Positions 1 to 4,982 of a stretch of 6,125 nt of DNA are shown one piece after another. The notes beneath the pieces are model-generated. The model was given only the letters and a program-made list of their open reading frames with translations. It was not told the origin of the DNA and did not search any database. A program made the position numbers and the translations under genes. This DNA comes from Anaerolineae bacterium (GTDB lineage: Bacteria; Chloroflexota; Anaerolineae; Promineifilales; Promineifilaceae): assembly GCA_028277515.1 (NCBI GenBank), contig JANQGC010000252.1, positions 1 through 6,125 on the forward strand, in the 5' to 3' direction. Position 1 is the first letter of the stretch; every line of letters begins with the position of its first letter.

Positions 1-1
1 A

Positions 2-364
2 ACGACGCTCACGGCCGTTCCGCCAACGGCTACATTGACACCAACCTCAGTGCCGCCAACCGCTACCTTTACCCCGGTTCCCCCGACAGCGACGAGTACG
101 CAGACACCCATTCCCCCAACAGCGACATTCACCGCTACGCTTGTTCCGCCGACGGCGACGTTTACATCTGTCCCGCCAACGGTGACGTTCACATCTGTCC
201 CACCGACGGCGACATTTACTTCCACACCTGTTCCTGCCACGGAAACGCCGACGCTATCACCCTCAAGCACGTTCACCGCGACGCCGACGCTAACCGGAAC
301 ATTAACCGTGACCCCGACACCGACGGGCACGCTGACGGTGACGCCGACACCAGGTCTTTCGTAG
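2..364 (+). CDS. Thr/Pro-rich repeat protein, C-terminal part (5' end outside window)
   Basis: The reading frame is open from the left edge and ends in TAG at 362-364. It encodes about 120 residues made almost wholly of Thr, Pro, Val, Ala, Ser and Phe. Units of 9 or 11 residues, starting VPPTATFT or a close variant, begin at about 17, 50, 77, 110, 143, 170 and 197. Two copies of TGTLTVTPTP follow at 293-322 and 323-352, and the chain ends PGLS. No membrane segment, LPXTG-type sorting signal or folded domain is visible in this part. Such Thr/Pro stretches are common as extended, probably glycosylated stalks or linkers of secreted and surface proteins in Chloroflexota; that role is inferred here. 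A TTG inside the repeats at 35 could be read as a start, but the open frame upstream shows the gene continues to the left. The function of the missing N-terminal part is unknown. Confidence 0.75.
   Translation, partial: TTLTAVPPTATLTPTSVPPTATFTPVPPTATSTQTPIPPTATFTATLVPPTATFTSVPPTVTFTSVPPTATFTSTPVPATETPTLSPSSTFTATPTLTGTLTVTPTPTGTLTVTPTPGLS
17..229 (+). repeat. Degenerate 27/33-bp in-frame tandem repeat (VPPTATFT units)
   Basis: Seven units of 27 or 33 bp follow each other in frame, each starting with Val/Ile-Pro-Pro-Thr codons. Third codon positions vary (gtt/gtc/gtg/att for the first residue, ccg/cca/ccc for Pro), while the two units beginning at 143 and 170 are the most alike in DNA. The unit length changes by two codons (an extra Thr-Pro or similar), as expected for a repeat that grows and shrinks by slippage or unequal recombination. 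Confidence 0.75.
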
Positions 365-598
365 AATTCTTCTGCTCGTTCTAACTAACTGGTTTGTTTT
401 TTAAATACTATAAGGATGCTCTGGCTGCATCTCAGGAGCATTGCGGACTGCTCTCCCGACCGTGCCAGGGGGGACACGGTCGGGAGACCGGTCCCAGCGC
501 GCTTAAAAAACTTTGCGAACAAATCACTAACTGAAGGCTGTTTGATCCTTGACGTCTCTTGGGATGCGGTGGTTTGGTTACCCTGGCTGTGAATAATA
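365..598. other. Spacer between the repeat protein and the yefM promoter
   Basis: Together with the promoter region this makes about 290 nt without a recognisable gene. It holds a T-rich run at about 392-402 with no strong hairpin before it, a 6-bp inverted repeat (atgctc 416-421, gagcat 436-441) and the strong 13-bp hairpin at 452-487. A 98-codon frame on the minus strand overlaps the hairpin and the start of yefM, but it has no protein-like features and is not called as a gene. Confidence 0.5.
452..487. repeat. Perfect 13-bp inverted repeat with 10-nt loop
   Basis: The arm tctcccgaccgtg at 452-464 is matched exactly by its reverse complement at 475-487, with a loop at 465-474. The stem is GC-rich and would be very stable in RNA. 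No run of T follows on either strand, so it does not fit a classical intrinsic terminator, although it lies between the surface-protein gene and the yefM promoter and may still stop or protect a transcript. A REP-like repetitive palindrome is an equally good reading. Confidence 0.6.
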
Positions 599-627
599 TT
601 GCTTTTGATTTACAGGTCCTGTACAAT
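599..627 (+). promoter_or_regulatory. Probable sigma-70-type promoter of yefM-yoeB
   Basis: A TTGCTT box at 599-604 and a TACAAT box at 622-627 are separated by 17 nt, close to the TTGACA-17-TATAAT consensus. The -10 box lies inside the first TGTACA operator box, so a bound antitoxin complex would cover the promoter. The start of transcription would fall at about 634, leaving a leader of about 23 nt with the ribosome binding site. Confidence 0.5.
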
Positions 628-637
628 ATGTTGTACA
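620..637. promoter_or_regulatory. YefM-type operator: two TGTACA boxes 12 bp apart
   Basis: TGTACAA at 620-626 and TTGTACA at 631-637 form an inverted repeat around a 4-nt centre. Each arm holds the palindromic hexamer TGTACA (620-625 and 632-637), and the two hexamer centres are 12 bp apart. The Escherichia coli yefM-yoeB operator is known for paired TGTACA core motifs with the same 12-bp centre spacing, bound by YefM and YefM-YoeB. The site overlaps the -10 box and precedes GGAGG (646-650) and the yefM ATG at 657. Confidence 0.75.
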
Positions 638-656
638 ACTTTTGTGGAGGTAGTAA

Positions 657-908
657 ATGAAAGCCATTACTTATACACATGCGCGCAATAATCTTGCAAA
701 AACAATGGATGACGTGATTGATGAACACGCTCCGATTATCATTACGCGGAAAAATGACCGGGCAGTTGTTTTGATCTCTTTAGACGATTATCAGGCCATG
801 GAAGAAACGGCCTATCTCTTGCGGAGCCCAAAGAATGCTCAAAAATTATTGCAATCCATAGTTGAATTAGAAAGAGGGCAAGGTCTTGAACGTGAGTTGA
901 TAGAGTGA
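657..908 (+). CDS. yefM: YefM-family antitoxin (Phd/YefM)
   Basis: This 83-residue protein has the same length as E. coli YefM and follows it closely. An N-terminal MKAITYTHARNNLAKTMDDV segment forms the Phd/YefM DNA-binding region, followed by HAPIIITRKN (24-33), AVVLISLDDYQAMEETAYLL (36-55) and the segment RSPKNAQKLLQSI (56-68), which runs into the toxin-binding tail. The family binds and neutralises YoeB and, with it, represses its own promoter; the C-terminal half is normally disordered until the toxin is bound. The ATG is supported by GGAGG at 646-650, 6 nt upstream. The stop codon overlaps the start of yoeB by 4 nt (GTGA, 905-908), so the two are translationally coupled. The TGTACA boxes just upstream fit autoregulation. 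Confidence 0.95.
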   Translation: MKAITYTHARNNLAKTMDDVIDEHAPIIITRKNDRAVVLISLDDYQAMEETAYLLRSPKNAQKLLQSIVELERGQGLERELIE

Positions 909-1159
909 AATTAATCTTTTCCAGTCACGCCTGGGATGATTATTTATACTGGCAGAAAACAGACAGGAAAATGCTCAAGCGGGTCAACAGGCTGATTCAA
1001 GAAATAAAACGGTCGCCTTACAAGGGTATTGGAAAACCGGAGCCTTTGCGTCATGCGCTAACGGGTTACTGGTCTCGACGAATTGATAGAGAACATCGAA
1101 TTGTTTACAAGGTTGAGGATGACGCAATTTTTATTGCCCAGTTACGATATCATTATTGA
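905..1159 (+). CDS. yoeB: YoeB-family mRNA interferase toxin
   Basis: This 84-residue protein is the same length as E. coli YoeB and resembles it along its whole length (MKLIFSS start, WDDYLYWQKTD, GKPEPLRH, GYWSRRI, EHRIVYKV, and the RYHY end). YoeB is a RelE-superfamily ribonuclease that binds the ribosomal A site and cuts mRNA during translation. The residues known to matter in YoeB are all present at matching positions: Glu46, Arg65, His83 and the terminal Tyr84, so the toxin is predicted to be active. The start is GTG at 905 inside the last codons of yefM; this is the usual arrangement for making slightly less toxin than antitoxin. No clear terminator follows. No start other than the overlapping GTG gives the full family length. 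Confidence 0.95.
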   Translation: MKLIFSSHAWDDYLYWQKTDRKMLKRVNRLIQEIKRSPYKGIGKPEPLRHALTGYWSRRIDREHRIVYKVEDDAIFIAQLRYHY

Positions 1160-1483
1160 GATTAATTGGGTAGGATGATTCCAAAGTTACCAATTTTTGT
1201 GCCGCAATCGCGACAACGGATTATGGTAATCAATCACTATCGTATCCGATATGGGAGAAATTTCTCGGCCGATTTTGGAAAATTTTCATCCAAAAGGAAA
1301 ATCATGCTTGATTCATTGGATATGGAATATCTTCAAATTGAGCTAATTCGCTCGCAAATGCCAGAGCCTCCGTAAGTCGTTCGTCAATGATCTCACCGTA
1401 GAGCGGCAGGACATGTTGATTTATAGTATTCTTATGGTAACAATATAAGTATAAACTCATATCGAAAAAAAAGGATTCCTATC
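1160..1483. other. Spacer between yoeB and the dehydrogenase gene, with possible coding remnants
   Basis: About 320 nt without a confident gene. A 69-codon plus-strand frame (1166-1375, TTG start) has no ribosome binding site and no recognisable motif, and is not called. On the minus strand, a short frame at about 1163-1228 reads CRDCGTKIGNFGIILPN before a stop, with a CxxC pair as in a zinc ribbon, and a 52-codon frame lies at 1302-1460. A perfect 12-bp palindrome, gagaaatttctc, sits at 1255-1266. The last 50 nt before the dehydrogenase are AT-rich and could hold its promoter, but no well-spaced pair of boxes stands out. Confidence 0.4.
1302..1460 (-). CDS. Possible small or remnant protein, 52 aa, unknown function
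   Basis: Reading the minus strand from an ATG at 1460-1458 to TGA at 1304-1302 gives 52 residues. The last 36 look like ordinary globular protein: VLPLYGEIIDERLTEALAFA is followed by SELAQFEDIPYPMNQA, an acidic amphipathic helix and a short tail. The first 16 residues (MSLYLYCYHKNTINQH) are of a different character, and no good ribosome binding site precedes the ATG. This pattern fits a C-terminal fragment of an older gene that has lost its 5' part better than a complete gene. I do not recognise the family. It would run convergent to yoeB and divergent from the dehydrogenase gene, and its 5' end would overlap the latter's upstream region. Confidence 0.3.
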   Translation of the reverse strand: MSLYLYCYHKNTINQHVLPLYGEIIDERLTEALAFASELAQFEDIPYPMNQA

Positions 1484-2458
1484 ATGACAGAGCAAATTAA
1501 AACAGTTTATTTAGACAAGGTCATTGAAAATCACACGCAAGACATGACGAACAAGGTCGTTGCTATCACTGGAACAACCAGCGGAACGGGTTATGTATGT
1601 GCAAGAGAGATGGCAAAATTAGGGGCTTCTGTTGTACTGCTGAACCGTAAAAGTGAACGTGCCAAATCATCACTAGAAAAATTGAAAAAGGAAGTTCCGG
1701 ATGGGACATTCGACGCCATTACATGTGATTTGCAGGACTTTGACAGCGTTCGACAGGCTGTAGACGAAATCAAGGTAAAATATGATGTCATAGATGTCCT
1801 ATGCAATAACGCCGGTGTGATGGCATTAGAAGATCGGCCCACTAAAGATGGATACGATATTCAAATGCAAACGAACTGTATTTCCCATTTCTTGCTAACC
1901 AAAGGCCTGTTTCCATTGTTGAAGAATAGTGAAGAAGCGCGCGTTGTTAATCATACTTCAATGGCCAGATTGGGTGGACCTTTAGAGAGCAAATACTTCG
2001 GCAAAAATGGGGGCAACCTGGGCGGAAACGGCACGGATGAAGAGAATGCACAATTCACAGGCCCGCGATGGGAACGTTACCATCAAACCAAGCTGGCGAA
2101 CTGCACTTTCACCTATGGATTAAAACAACAGCTTGAACAACATAACATTGATAATGTAAAGGCATTGCTGGCTCACCCAGGATTGGCGATGACCAGCTTG
2201 CAAACCACAAGCATCGAAGCTGGCGGCATGGATGGGAACAGCCCGATTATGGCAAATGCACAATCGGCCGAAGATGGTGCACTAGGCATCATCCGTGCGT
2301 GTGCCGATAAAGAAGCCCAATCGGGCGATTTTTATGGCCCACAAGGTTGGACCGGATTCCCCGATCGCTTACCACCTGAAGATTTGCTTCTCGATCCTGG
2401 TAATATTCAAATAAACTGGGTAGGATGCGGAGCGGCCGTTGGTGAATTTGAATTTTAA
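1484..2458 (+). CDS. Short-chain dehydrogenase/reductase, retinol-dehydrogenase / POR-like
   Basis: This 324-residue soluble protein is an NAD(P)-dependent oxidoreductase of the SDR superfamily. Visible landmarks are the cofactor motif TGTTSGTG (29-36), NRK after the second strand (54-56, where Arg55 favours NADP), CDLQD (81-85), NNAG (108-111), Asn131, catalytic Ser159 in NHTSM, YHQTK (Tyr199 and Lys203) and HPG (231-233). The run YHQTKLANCTFTYGL resembles the retinol dehydrogenase, WWOX and protochlorophyllide-reductase-like branch. The Ser-to-Tyr distance of 40 residues is long for an SDR and is filled by a Gly/Asn-rich stretch (171-193). An extra 22 residues precede the Rossmann core. The ATG has AAGGA at 1471-1475, 8 nt upstream. 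It appears to be a single-gene unit; its substrate cannot be told from sequence. Confidence 0.88.
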   Translation: MTEQIKTVYLDKVIENHTQDMTNKVVAITGTTSGTGYVCAREMAKLGASVVLLNRKSERAKSSLEKLKKEVPDGTFDAITCDLQDFDSVRQAVDEIKVKYDVIDVLCNNAGVMALEDRPTKDGYDIQMQTNCISHFLLTKGLFPLLKNSEEARVVNHTSMARLGGPLESKYFGKNGGNLGGNGTDEENAQFTGPRWERYHQTKLANCTFTYGLKQQLEQHNIDNVKALLAHPGLAMTSLQTTSIEAGGMDGNSPIMANAQSAEDGALGIIRACADKEAQSGDFYGPQGWTGFPDRLPPEDLLLDPGNIQINWVGCGAAVGEFEF

Positions 2459-2464
2459 AAATTC
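2450..2464. repeat. 15-nt AT-rich palindrome over the dehydrogenase stop codon
   Basis: GAATTTT (2450-2456) and AAAATTC (2458-2464) are perfect inverted arms around one A, spanning the TAA stop. The stem is AT-rich and no T run follows, so it is a poor terminator candidate. Confidence 0.35.
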
Positions 2465-2505
2465 GATCCTTACAATGCTTCGATCATTGTCGTAGTGGCG
2501 GGATA

Positions 2506-2526
2506 CTTCGGCAGGCTCAGCACAAG
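2506..2526. repeat. REP-like dispersed intergenic repeat, cttcggcaggctcagcacaa type
   Basis: This stretch matches the style of the cttcgacaggctcagcacaa family of short intergenic repeats seen widely in environmental bacterial genomes. It is flanked by short complementary ends (cggc at 2509-2512, gccg at 2526-2529). The assignment rests on recognition of the motif; only one copy is in the window. Confidence 0.4.
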
Positions 2527-2580
2527 CCGGCGGGGCAAAATCTTACCGAAAACCCCTGGCTAACCTTCCCGCCTGTCTCG

Positions 2581-2618
2581 CCCGGCTAGACGTCGCTTGG
2601 CTGTGAAGGTGAGCCGGG
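2581..2618. repeat. Inverted repeat CCCGGCT / AGCCGGG
   Basis: Exact 7-bp arms at 2581-2587 and 2612-2618 enclose a 24-nt loop. It lies within the GC-rich repeat cluster downstream of the dehydrogenase gene and has no T run after it. Confidence 0.35.
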
Positions 2619-2629
2619 GTCGTTTGGTA

Positions 2630-2693
2630 GGGTTGGGCCGGCGGGATAAGGTGCAAAGGAAGCATCTGCTGTCGAAATTCGCCGGCCTAACCC
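2630..2693. repeat. Inverted repeat with 14-bp arms (one G-U pair in RNA) and 36-nt loop
   Basis: gggttgggccggcg at 2630-2643 pairs with cgccggcctaaccc at 2680-2693, with a single G-T mismatch that would be a G-U pair in RNA. The loop spans 2644-2679. The size and strength suggest a REP/BIME-type element or a small structured RNA; nothing shows which. Confidence 0.5.
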
Positions 2694-2769
2694 CATCATG
2701 AAACGGCCGACCCAAATCGAACTCTCCGGTTTTACACAATTTGTAATGGCACCCTTTGGCTATCGAGTA

Positions 2770-2798
2770 TTGACATCGAGTTCAAGATAGGGTATATT
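2770..2798 (+). promoter_or_regulatory. Strong sigma-70-type promoter for the GNAT/tail-collar operon
   Basis: TTGACA at 2770-2775 is a perfect -35 box. TATATT at 2793-2798 matches five of six bases of the -10 consensus, and the spacing is exactly 17 nt. Transcription would begin near 2805, giving a leader of about 230 nt before the GNAT ATG at 3039. There is no other gene in between, so it most likely drives the five-gene operon, unless it makes a separate small RNA. Confidence 0.6.
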
Positions 2799-2811
2799 TT
2801 TATAAATTAAT

Positions 2812-2831
2812 CTCTTATTATGATAAAAGAG
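2812..2831 (+). other. Small hairpin near the predicted 5' end of the operon transcript
   Basis: CTCTT at 2812-2816 pairs with AAGAG at 2827-2831, and two more A-T pairs can form inside after a mismatch. It would sit a few nucleotides into the transcript from the 2770-2798 promoter and might protect its 5' end. The stem is short and AT-rich, so this is tentative. Confidence 0.25.
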
Positions 2832-3038
2832 TGCTGTACGCAATCTCTCTCCTAAGGTAGATTGTTCTTGTCGGTCTTGAATAGCCTGAAGCACGGTTTC
2901 GTGACGGTTTCACGGCATTCTCTAGTTTGTCATTTTTTCAATCCGATTCATAACCAAACTCAGTTACCTTTTAAAAAATCAGTCTATACAAGCCATAGTT
3001 ATTAACCGCAACACAGATAGCAAATTTGCCAGATCATC

Positions 3039-3530
3039 ATGACTTCCACTCTCGAAAAAGAGATCCGGTTGCGACCCATTGAAGAAAGCGACCGGCCGTT
3101 CCTGATGCAGGTTTACGCCGGCACACGGGCCGAGGAGATGTCCCTAACCGGTTGGAGTGATGAGCAAAAGCGGCAGTTTTTGGTTATGCAGTTCCAGGCC
3201 CAACACAGCTATTACCAGGAGAATTATAAAGAGGCGACATTTGATATCATCCTCTACCAGGAGATTCCAGTGGGCCGCTTATATGTTGCTGAATGGCCTA
3301 CAGAATTACGCATCATTGATATTGCCTTGCTGCCCCAATACCGCAACCAGGGTATCGGCTCTTACTTCCTTGCCCAATTAATGCAGCGCGCTGAGGCGGT
3401 AGGCAAAGGGGTGTCCATCCACGTTGATCAGAGCAATGCAGCCAGGAATCTATACAAACGGTTTGGCTTTGAGAAAATCGGCGAGCACAGCTTTTACGAT
3501 TTAATGGCTTGGTCACCGGAGGAATCGTAA
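3039..3530 (+). CDS. GNAT-family N-acetyltransferase
   Basis: This 163-residue protein has the order of a GNAT domain: an N-terminal IRLRPIEESDRPFLMQVY strand-helix (9-26), a central strand pair at about 67-83 (FDIILYQEIPVGRLYVAEW), motif A with the acetyl-CoA pyrophosphate-binding loop RNQGIG (102-107) preceded by IDIALLPQYR, and motif B with NAARNLYKRFGF (133-144). It should move an acetyl group from acetyl-CoA to an amine; the acceptor is unknown. It is the first gene of the operon, 6 nt ahead of the DUF6916-type gene, and the fixed context suggests its target is a product of this operon, which is inference. No good ribosome binding site precedes the ATG at 3039, but the start agrees with the normal beginning of the domain. 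Confidence 0.9.
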   Translation: MTSTLEKEIRLRPIEESDRPFLMQVYAGTRAEEMSLTGWSDEQKRQFLVMQFQAQHSYYQENYKEATFDIILYQEIPVGRLYVAEWPTELRIIDIALLPQYRNQGIGSYFLAQLMQRAEAVGKGVSIHVDQSNAARNLYKRFGFEKIGEHSFYDLMAWSPEES

Positions 3531-3536
3531 GGTTAC

Positions 3537-3866
3537 ATGTCAGAAAAAATAACCTTTGAGAAAATGCAACCCTTACTCAATGATCGCTTCATTTTACATG
3601 GGGATGACGGCGTTGAGGTTGGCGGGGAACTGGTTGAAGTCAGCCAAATTGCCCAGGCGAGCCAACCCTCTTTTAGTTGGCAGAAAAAAGCAGAGTCGGC
3701 CAGGCCACCATCGTTCTCTCTCGTTTTTCGTGTCCCCCATGAACTAGGTGCGACCCAAAGGATGTACGACCTCTCCCACGCCCAATTAAGGGATTTGGGA
3801 GCGATCTTCCTCGTCCCGATTGCCGAGGATGAGGATGGTCTCTATTTGGAGGCCATTTTTAATTAG
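3537..3866 (+). CDS. DUF6916-type protein (unknown function)
   Basis: This is a 109-residue soluble protein with no signal peptide or membrane segment. It starts MSEKITFEKMQPLLNDRF, has a central strand-rich part with a basic stretch (SWQKKAESARPPSFSLVFRV, about 47-66), then TQRMYDLSHAQLRDLGAIFL and the ending VPIAEDEDGLYLEAIFN. The pattern FSLVFR, an intervening YDLSHAQL, and a terminal VPI...DGLYLEAIFN fits the small DUF6916 family, whose members lie beside tail-collar genes; I assign it from memory of the family. The FxLxFR...YxLxH...FLVPI layout suggests a compact beta-rich fold. It begins 6 nt after the GNAT stop, with GGAGG at 3518-3522 inside the end of the GNAT gene, and 46 nt separate it from the first collar gene. 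A role as assembly factor or partner of the collar proteins is inference. Confidence 0.7.
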   Translation: MSEKITFEKMQPLLNDRFILHGDDGVEVGGELVEVSQIAQASQPSFSWQKKAESARPPSFSLVFRVPHELGATQRMYDLSHAQLRDLGAIFLVPIAEDEDGLYLEAIFN

Positions 3867-3869
3867 CCC

Positions 3870-3886
3870 GGTTGACCCGCTCAACC
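3870..3886 (+). other. Short hairpin between the DUF6916-type gene and the first collar gene
   Basis: GGTTGA (3870-3875) and TCAACC (3881-3886) form a 6-bp stem with a 5-nt loop, followed by an interrupted T-rich stretch and then the AAGGAG of the next gene (3899-3904). It may be a weak attenuator or RNA-processing point that changes the ratio of collar proteins to the first two products; this is inferred from position. Confidence 0.3.
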
Positions 3887-3912
3887 CATTTCTTAATTAA
3901 GGAGAATTTGCT

Positions 3913-4431
3913 ATGAGTGAACCGTTTTTGGCTGAGATACGCATGATTGGCTTTAACTTTGCGCCGCGTGATTGGGCGTTTTGTGATGGCCAGTTGTTGC
4001 CTATCAATCAGAATCAATCTTTGTATTCGCTTTTGGGTACCACATATGGAGGTGACGGCCGAACATCCTTCGCCCTGCCTGACCTGCGCAGCCGCACGCC
4101 GGTCCATGTAGGGGACGGCGTCCAACTTGGACAAAAAGGGGGTGCGGAGACGATCACCTTGACTTCGGCCGAGATGGCCGCCCATACCCATACCCTGCAT
4201 GCCTCAACGGCCGCTGCCGCTGACCGCACAGGGTCCGATGATTTACTCGCCGTCGTACCCGAATCAGAGGGAGAGACGCCATACCGGGCCGTGGAAGCTG
4301 CGACGATGATCGCTATGAAATCCGACAGCGTGAGCAATAATGGGGGCGGCCAGGCGCACAACAACATGCAGCCCTATCTCACGATCAGTTACATTATCGC
4401 CCTGCGGGGACTATTTCCCTCGCGGAATTAA
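3913..4431 (+). CDS. Phage tail-collar domain protein, MdpB-like, copy 1
   Basis: This 172-residue protein starts MSEPFLAEIRMIGFNFAPR and carries a tail-collar domain at about 6-62: APRDWAFCDGQLLPI (17-31), GTTYGGDGRTSFALPDLRSR (42-61). A GGAETITLTSAEMAAHTHTLH stretch follows (76-96), with an HxH pair at His91 and His93, then a variable Ala/Asp/Glu-rich region (97-140) and the conserved end GGGQAHNNMQPYL, YIIALRGLFPSRN. Tail-collar domains occur in phage short tail fibres and in stand-alone proteins annotated as microcystin-dependent protein. No signal peptide or membrane segment is seen. It is the most divergent of the three copies: it lacks the GLSPRNLG-like insert near residue 70 found in the others. 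AAGGAG at 3899-3904 lies 8 nt before the ATG. Confidence 0.88.
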   Translation: MSEPFLAEIRMIGFNFAPRDWAFCDGQLLPINQNQSLYSLLGTTYGGDGRTSFALPDLRSRTPVHVGDGVQLGQKGGAETITLTSAEMAAHTHTLHASTAAAADRTGSDDLLAVVPESEGETPYRAVEAATMIAMKSDSVSNNGGGQAHNNMQPYLTISYIIALRGLFPSRN

Positions 4432-4436
4432 AGGAG
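4431..4436 (+). promoter_or_regulatory. AAGGAG ribosome binding site touching the stop codon of collar copy 1
   Basis: The site for copy 2 begins on the last A of the TAA stop of copy 1 (4429-4431), with the next ATG at 4444. A ribosome ending on copy 1 is thus placed on the start site of copy 2, which supports translational coupling and fixes the start. Confidence 0.75.
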
Positions 4437-4443
4437 ATTTCTC

Positions 4444-4971
4444 ATGTCAGAACCATTCATCGGTGAAATTACAATGTTTGGCGGGAATTTCGCCCCACGC
4501 GGTTGGGCGTTTTGTGATGGCCAACTGCTGGCTATATCACAAAATGATTCCCTGTTTAGTCTATTAGGTACGATATACGGCGGCGACGGCCGTACAACAT
4601 TTGGCTTGCCGGATCTGCGCGGCCGGATTCCTCTCCACCAGGGGACAGGCCCCGGTTTGTCTCCGCGCAACCTCGGTTCGCGCGGCGGGGAGGAAAGAGT
4701 AACCCTGACCACCAACCAGATGCCGAACCACTTCCATTATGTGAATGCCAACAATGCGCCGGGTGACCAGGCCAATCCGGCCGGCCATGTTCTGGCCCAA
4801 CCAACCCAGGGCAGCAACAGGTTGTATGATGATGTCGAACCTGTCGACAACAAACTCAATTCAGCAGCCATTGGCGACAGCGGCGGCAGCCTACCCCATC
4901 AAAATATCATGCCTTTTCAATGTGTCAATTATATCATTGCCCTGGTTGGCATTTACCCATCCCGCAACTAA
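4444..4971 (+). CDS. Phage tail-collar domain protein, MdpB-like, copy 2
   Basis: This 175-residue paralogue has the ordered blocks MSEPFIGEI (1-9), GGNFAPRGWAFCDGQLLAI (13-31), GTIYGGDGRTTFGLPDLRGR (42-61), GPGLSPRNLGSRGGEERVTL (69-88), QMPNHFHYVN (92-101, HxH at His96 and His98) and the end YIIALVGIYPSRN. The middle (102-145) is rich in Asn, Asp, Gly and Pro and has little in common with copies 1 and 3. The usual GGGQAH block is changed here to GGSLPH (147-152), and MQPYL to MPFQC, so this copy has an extra Cys160 besides the conserved Cys24. The collar fold normally works as a trimer in fibre tips, so the three gene products could form a mixed or separate trimers; this is inference. Confidence 0.88.
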   Translation: MSEPFIGEITMFGGNFAPRGWAFCDGQLLAISQNDSLFSLLGTIYGGDGRTTFGLPDLRGRIPLHQGTGPGLSPRNLGSRGGEERVTLTTNQMPNHFHYVNANNAPGDQANPAGHVLAQPTQGSNRLYDDVEPVDNKLNSAAIGDSGGSLPHQNIMPFQCVNYIIALVGIYPSRN

Positions 4972-4975
4972 GGAG
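4970..4975 (+). promoter_or_regulatory. AAGGAG ribosome binding site overlapping the stop codon of collar copy 2
   Basis: The stop TAA at 4969-4971 shares two bases with AAGGAG (4970-4975), and the ATG of copy 3 follows at 4983. This is nearly the same junction as between copies 1 and 2, as expected if the genes arose by tandem duplication that included the spacer. Confidence 0.75.
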
Positions 4976-4982
4976 ATAAGCC

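Larger units (their letters stand above)
2459..3038. other. 580-nt spacer: GC-rich repeat cluster, then promoter and leader
   Basis: No gene is supported on either strand. The left half (about 2495-2735) is clearly GC-richer than the rest and holds a REP-like stretch (2506-2526), inverted repeats (2581-2618 and 2630-2693) and direct repeats: ggcgggata at 2497-2505 and 2640-2648, gccggcggg at 2526-2534 and 2637-2645. The right half is AT-rich and carries the promoter at 2770-2798, a small hairpin at 2812-2831 and a leader of about 230 nt. A partial internal repeat, acggtttcgtg followed by acggtttcacgg, lies at about 2893-2915. Confidence 0.5.

Noticed and set aside
17..229. CRISPR array, because of the regular spacing of repeats near the left edge
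   Set aside because: The repeats are in-frame coding units of 27-33 bp with no unique spacers.
432..728. 98-codon minus-strand frame across the hairpin and the start of yefM
   Set aside because: It overlaps the operator and the well-supported yefM gene and reads as Cys/Pro/His-rich low-quality protein.
1166..1375. 69-codon plus-strand frame after yoeB
   Set aside because: TTG start, no ribosome binding site, basic composition with no domain pattern, and the minus strand of the same stretch reads more like protein.
2559..2693. Integron attC-like site (GTTGGGC and GCCTAAC cores)
   Set aside because: Both cores match the consensus letters, but their order is reversed relative to an attC site and no integrase or cassette gene is near. 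A better fit is an ordinary inverted repeat.
2820..2855. 11-codon leader peptide (MIKECCTQSLS) downstream of the operon promoter
   Set aside because: There is no ribosome binding site and no sign of an attenuator with alternative stems.
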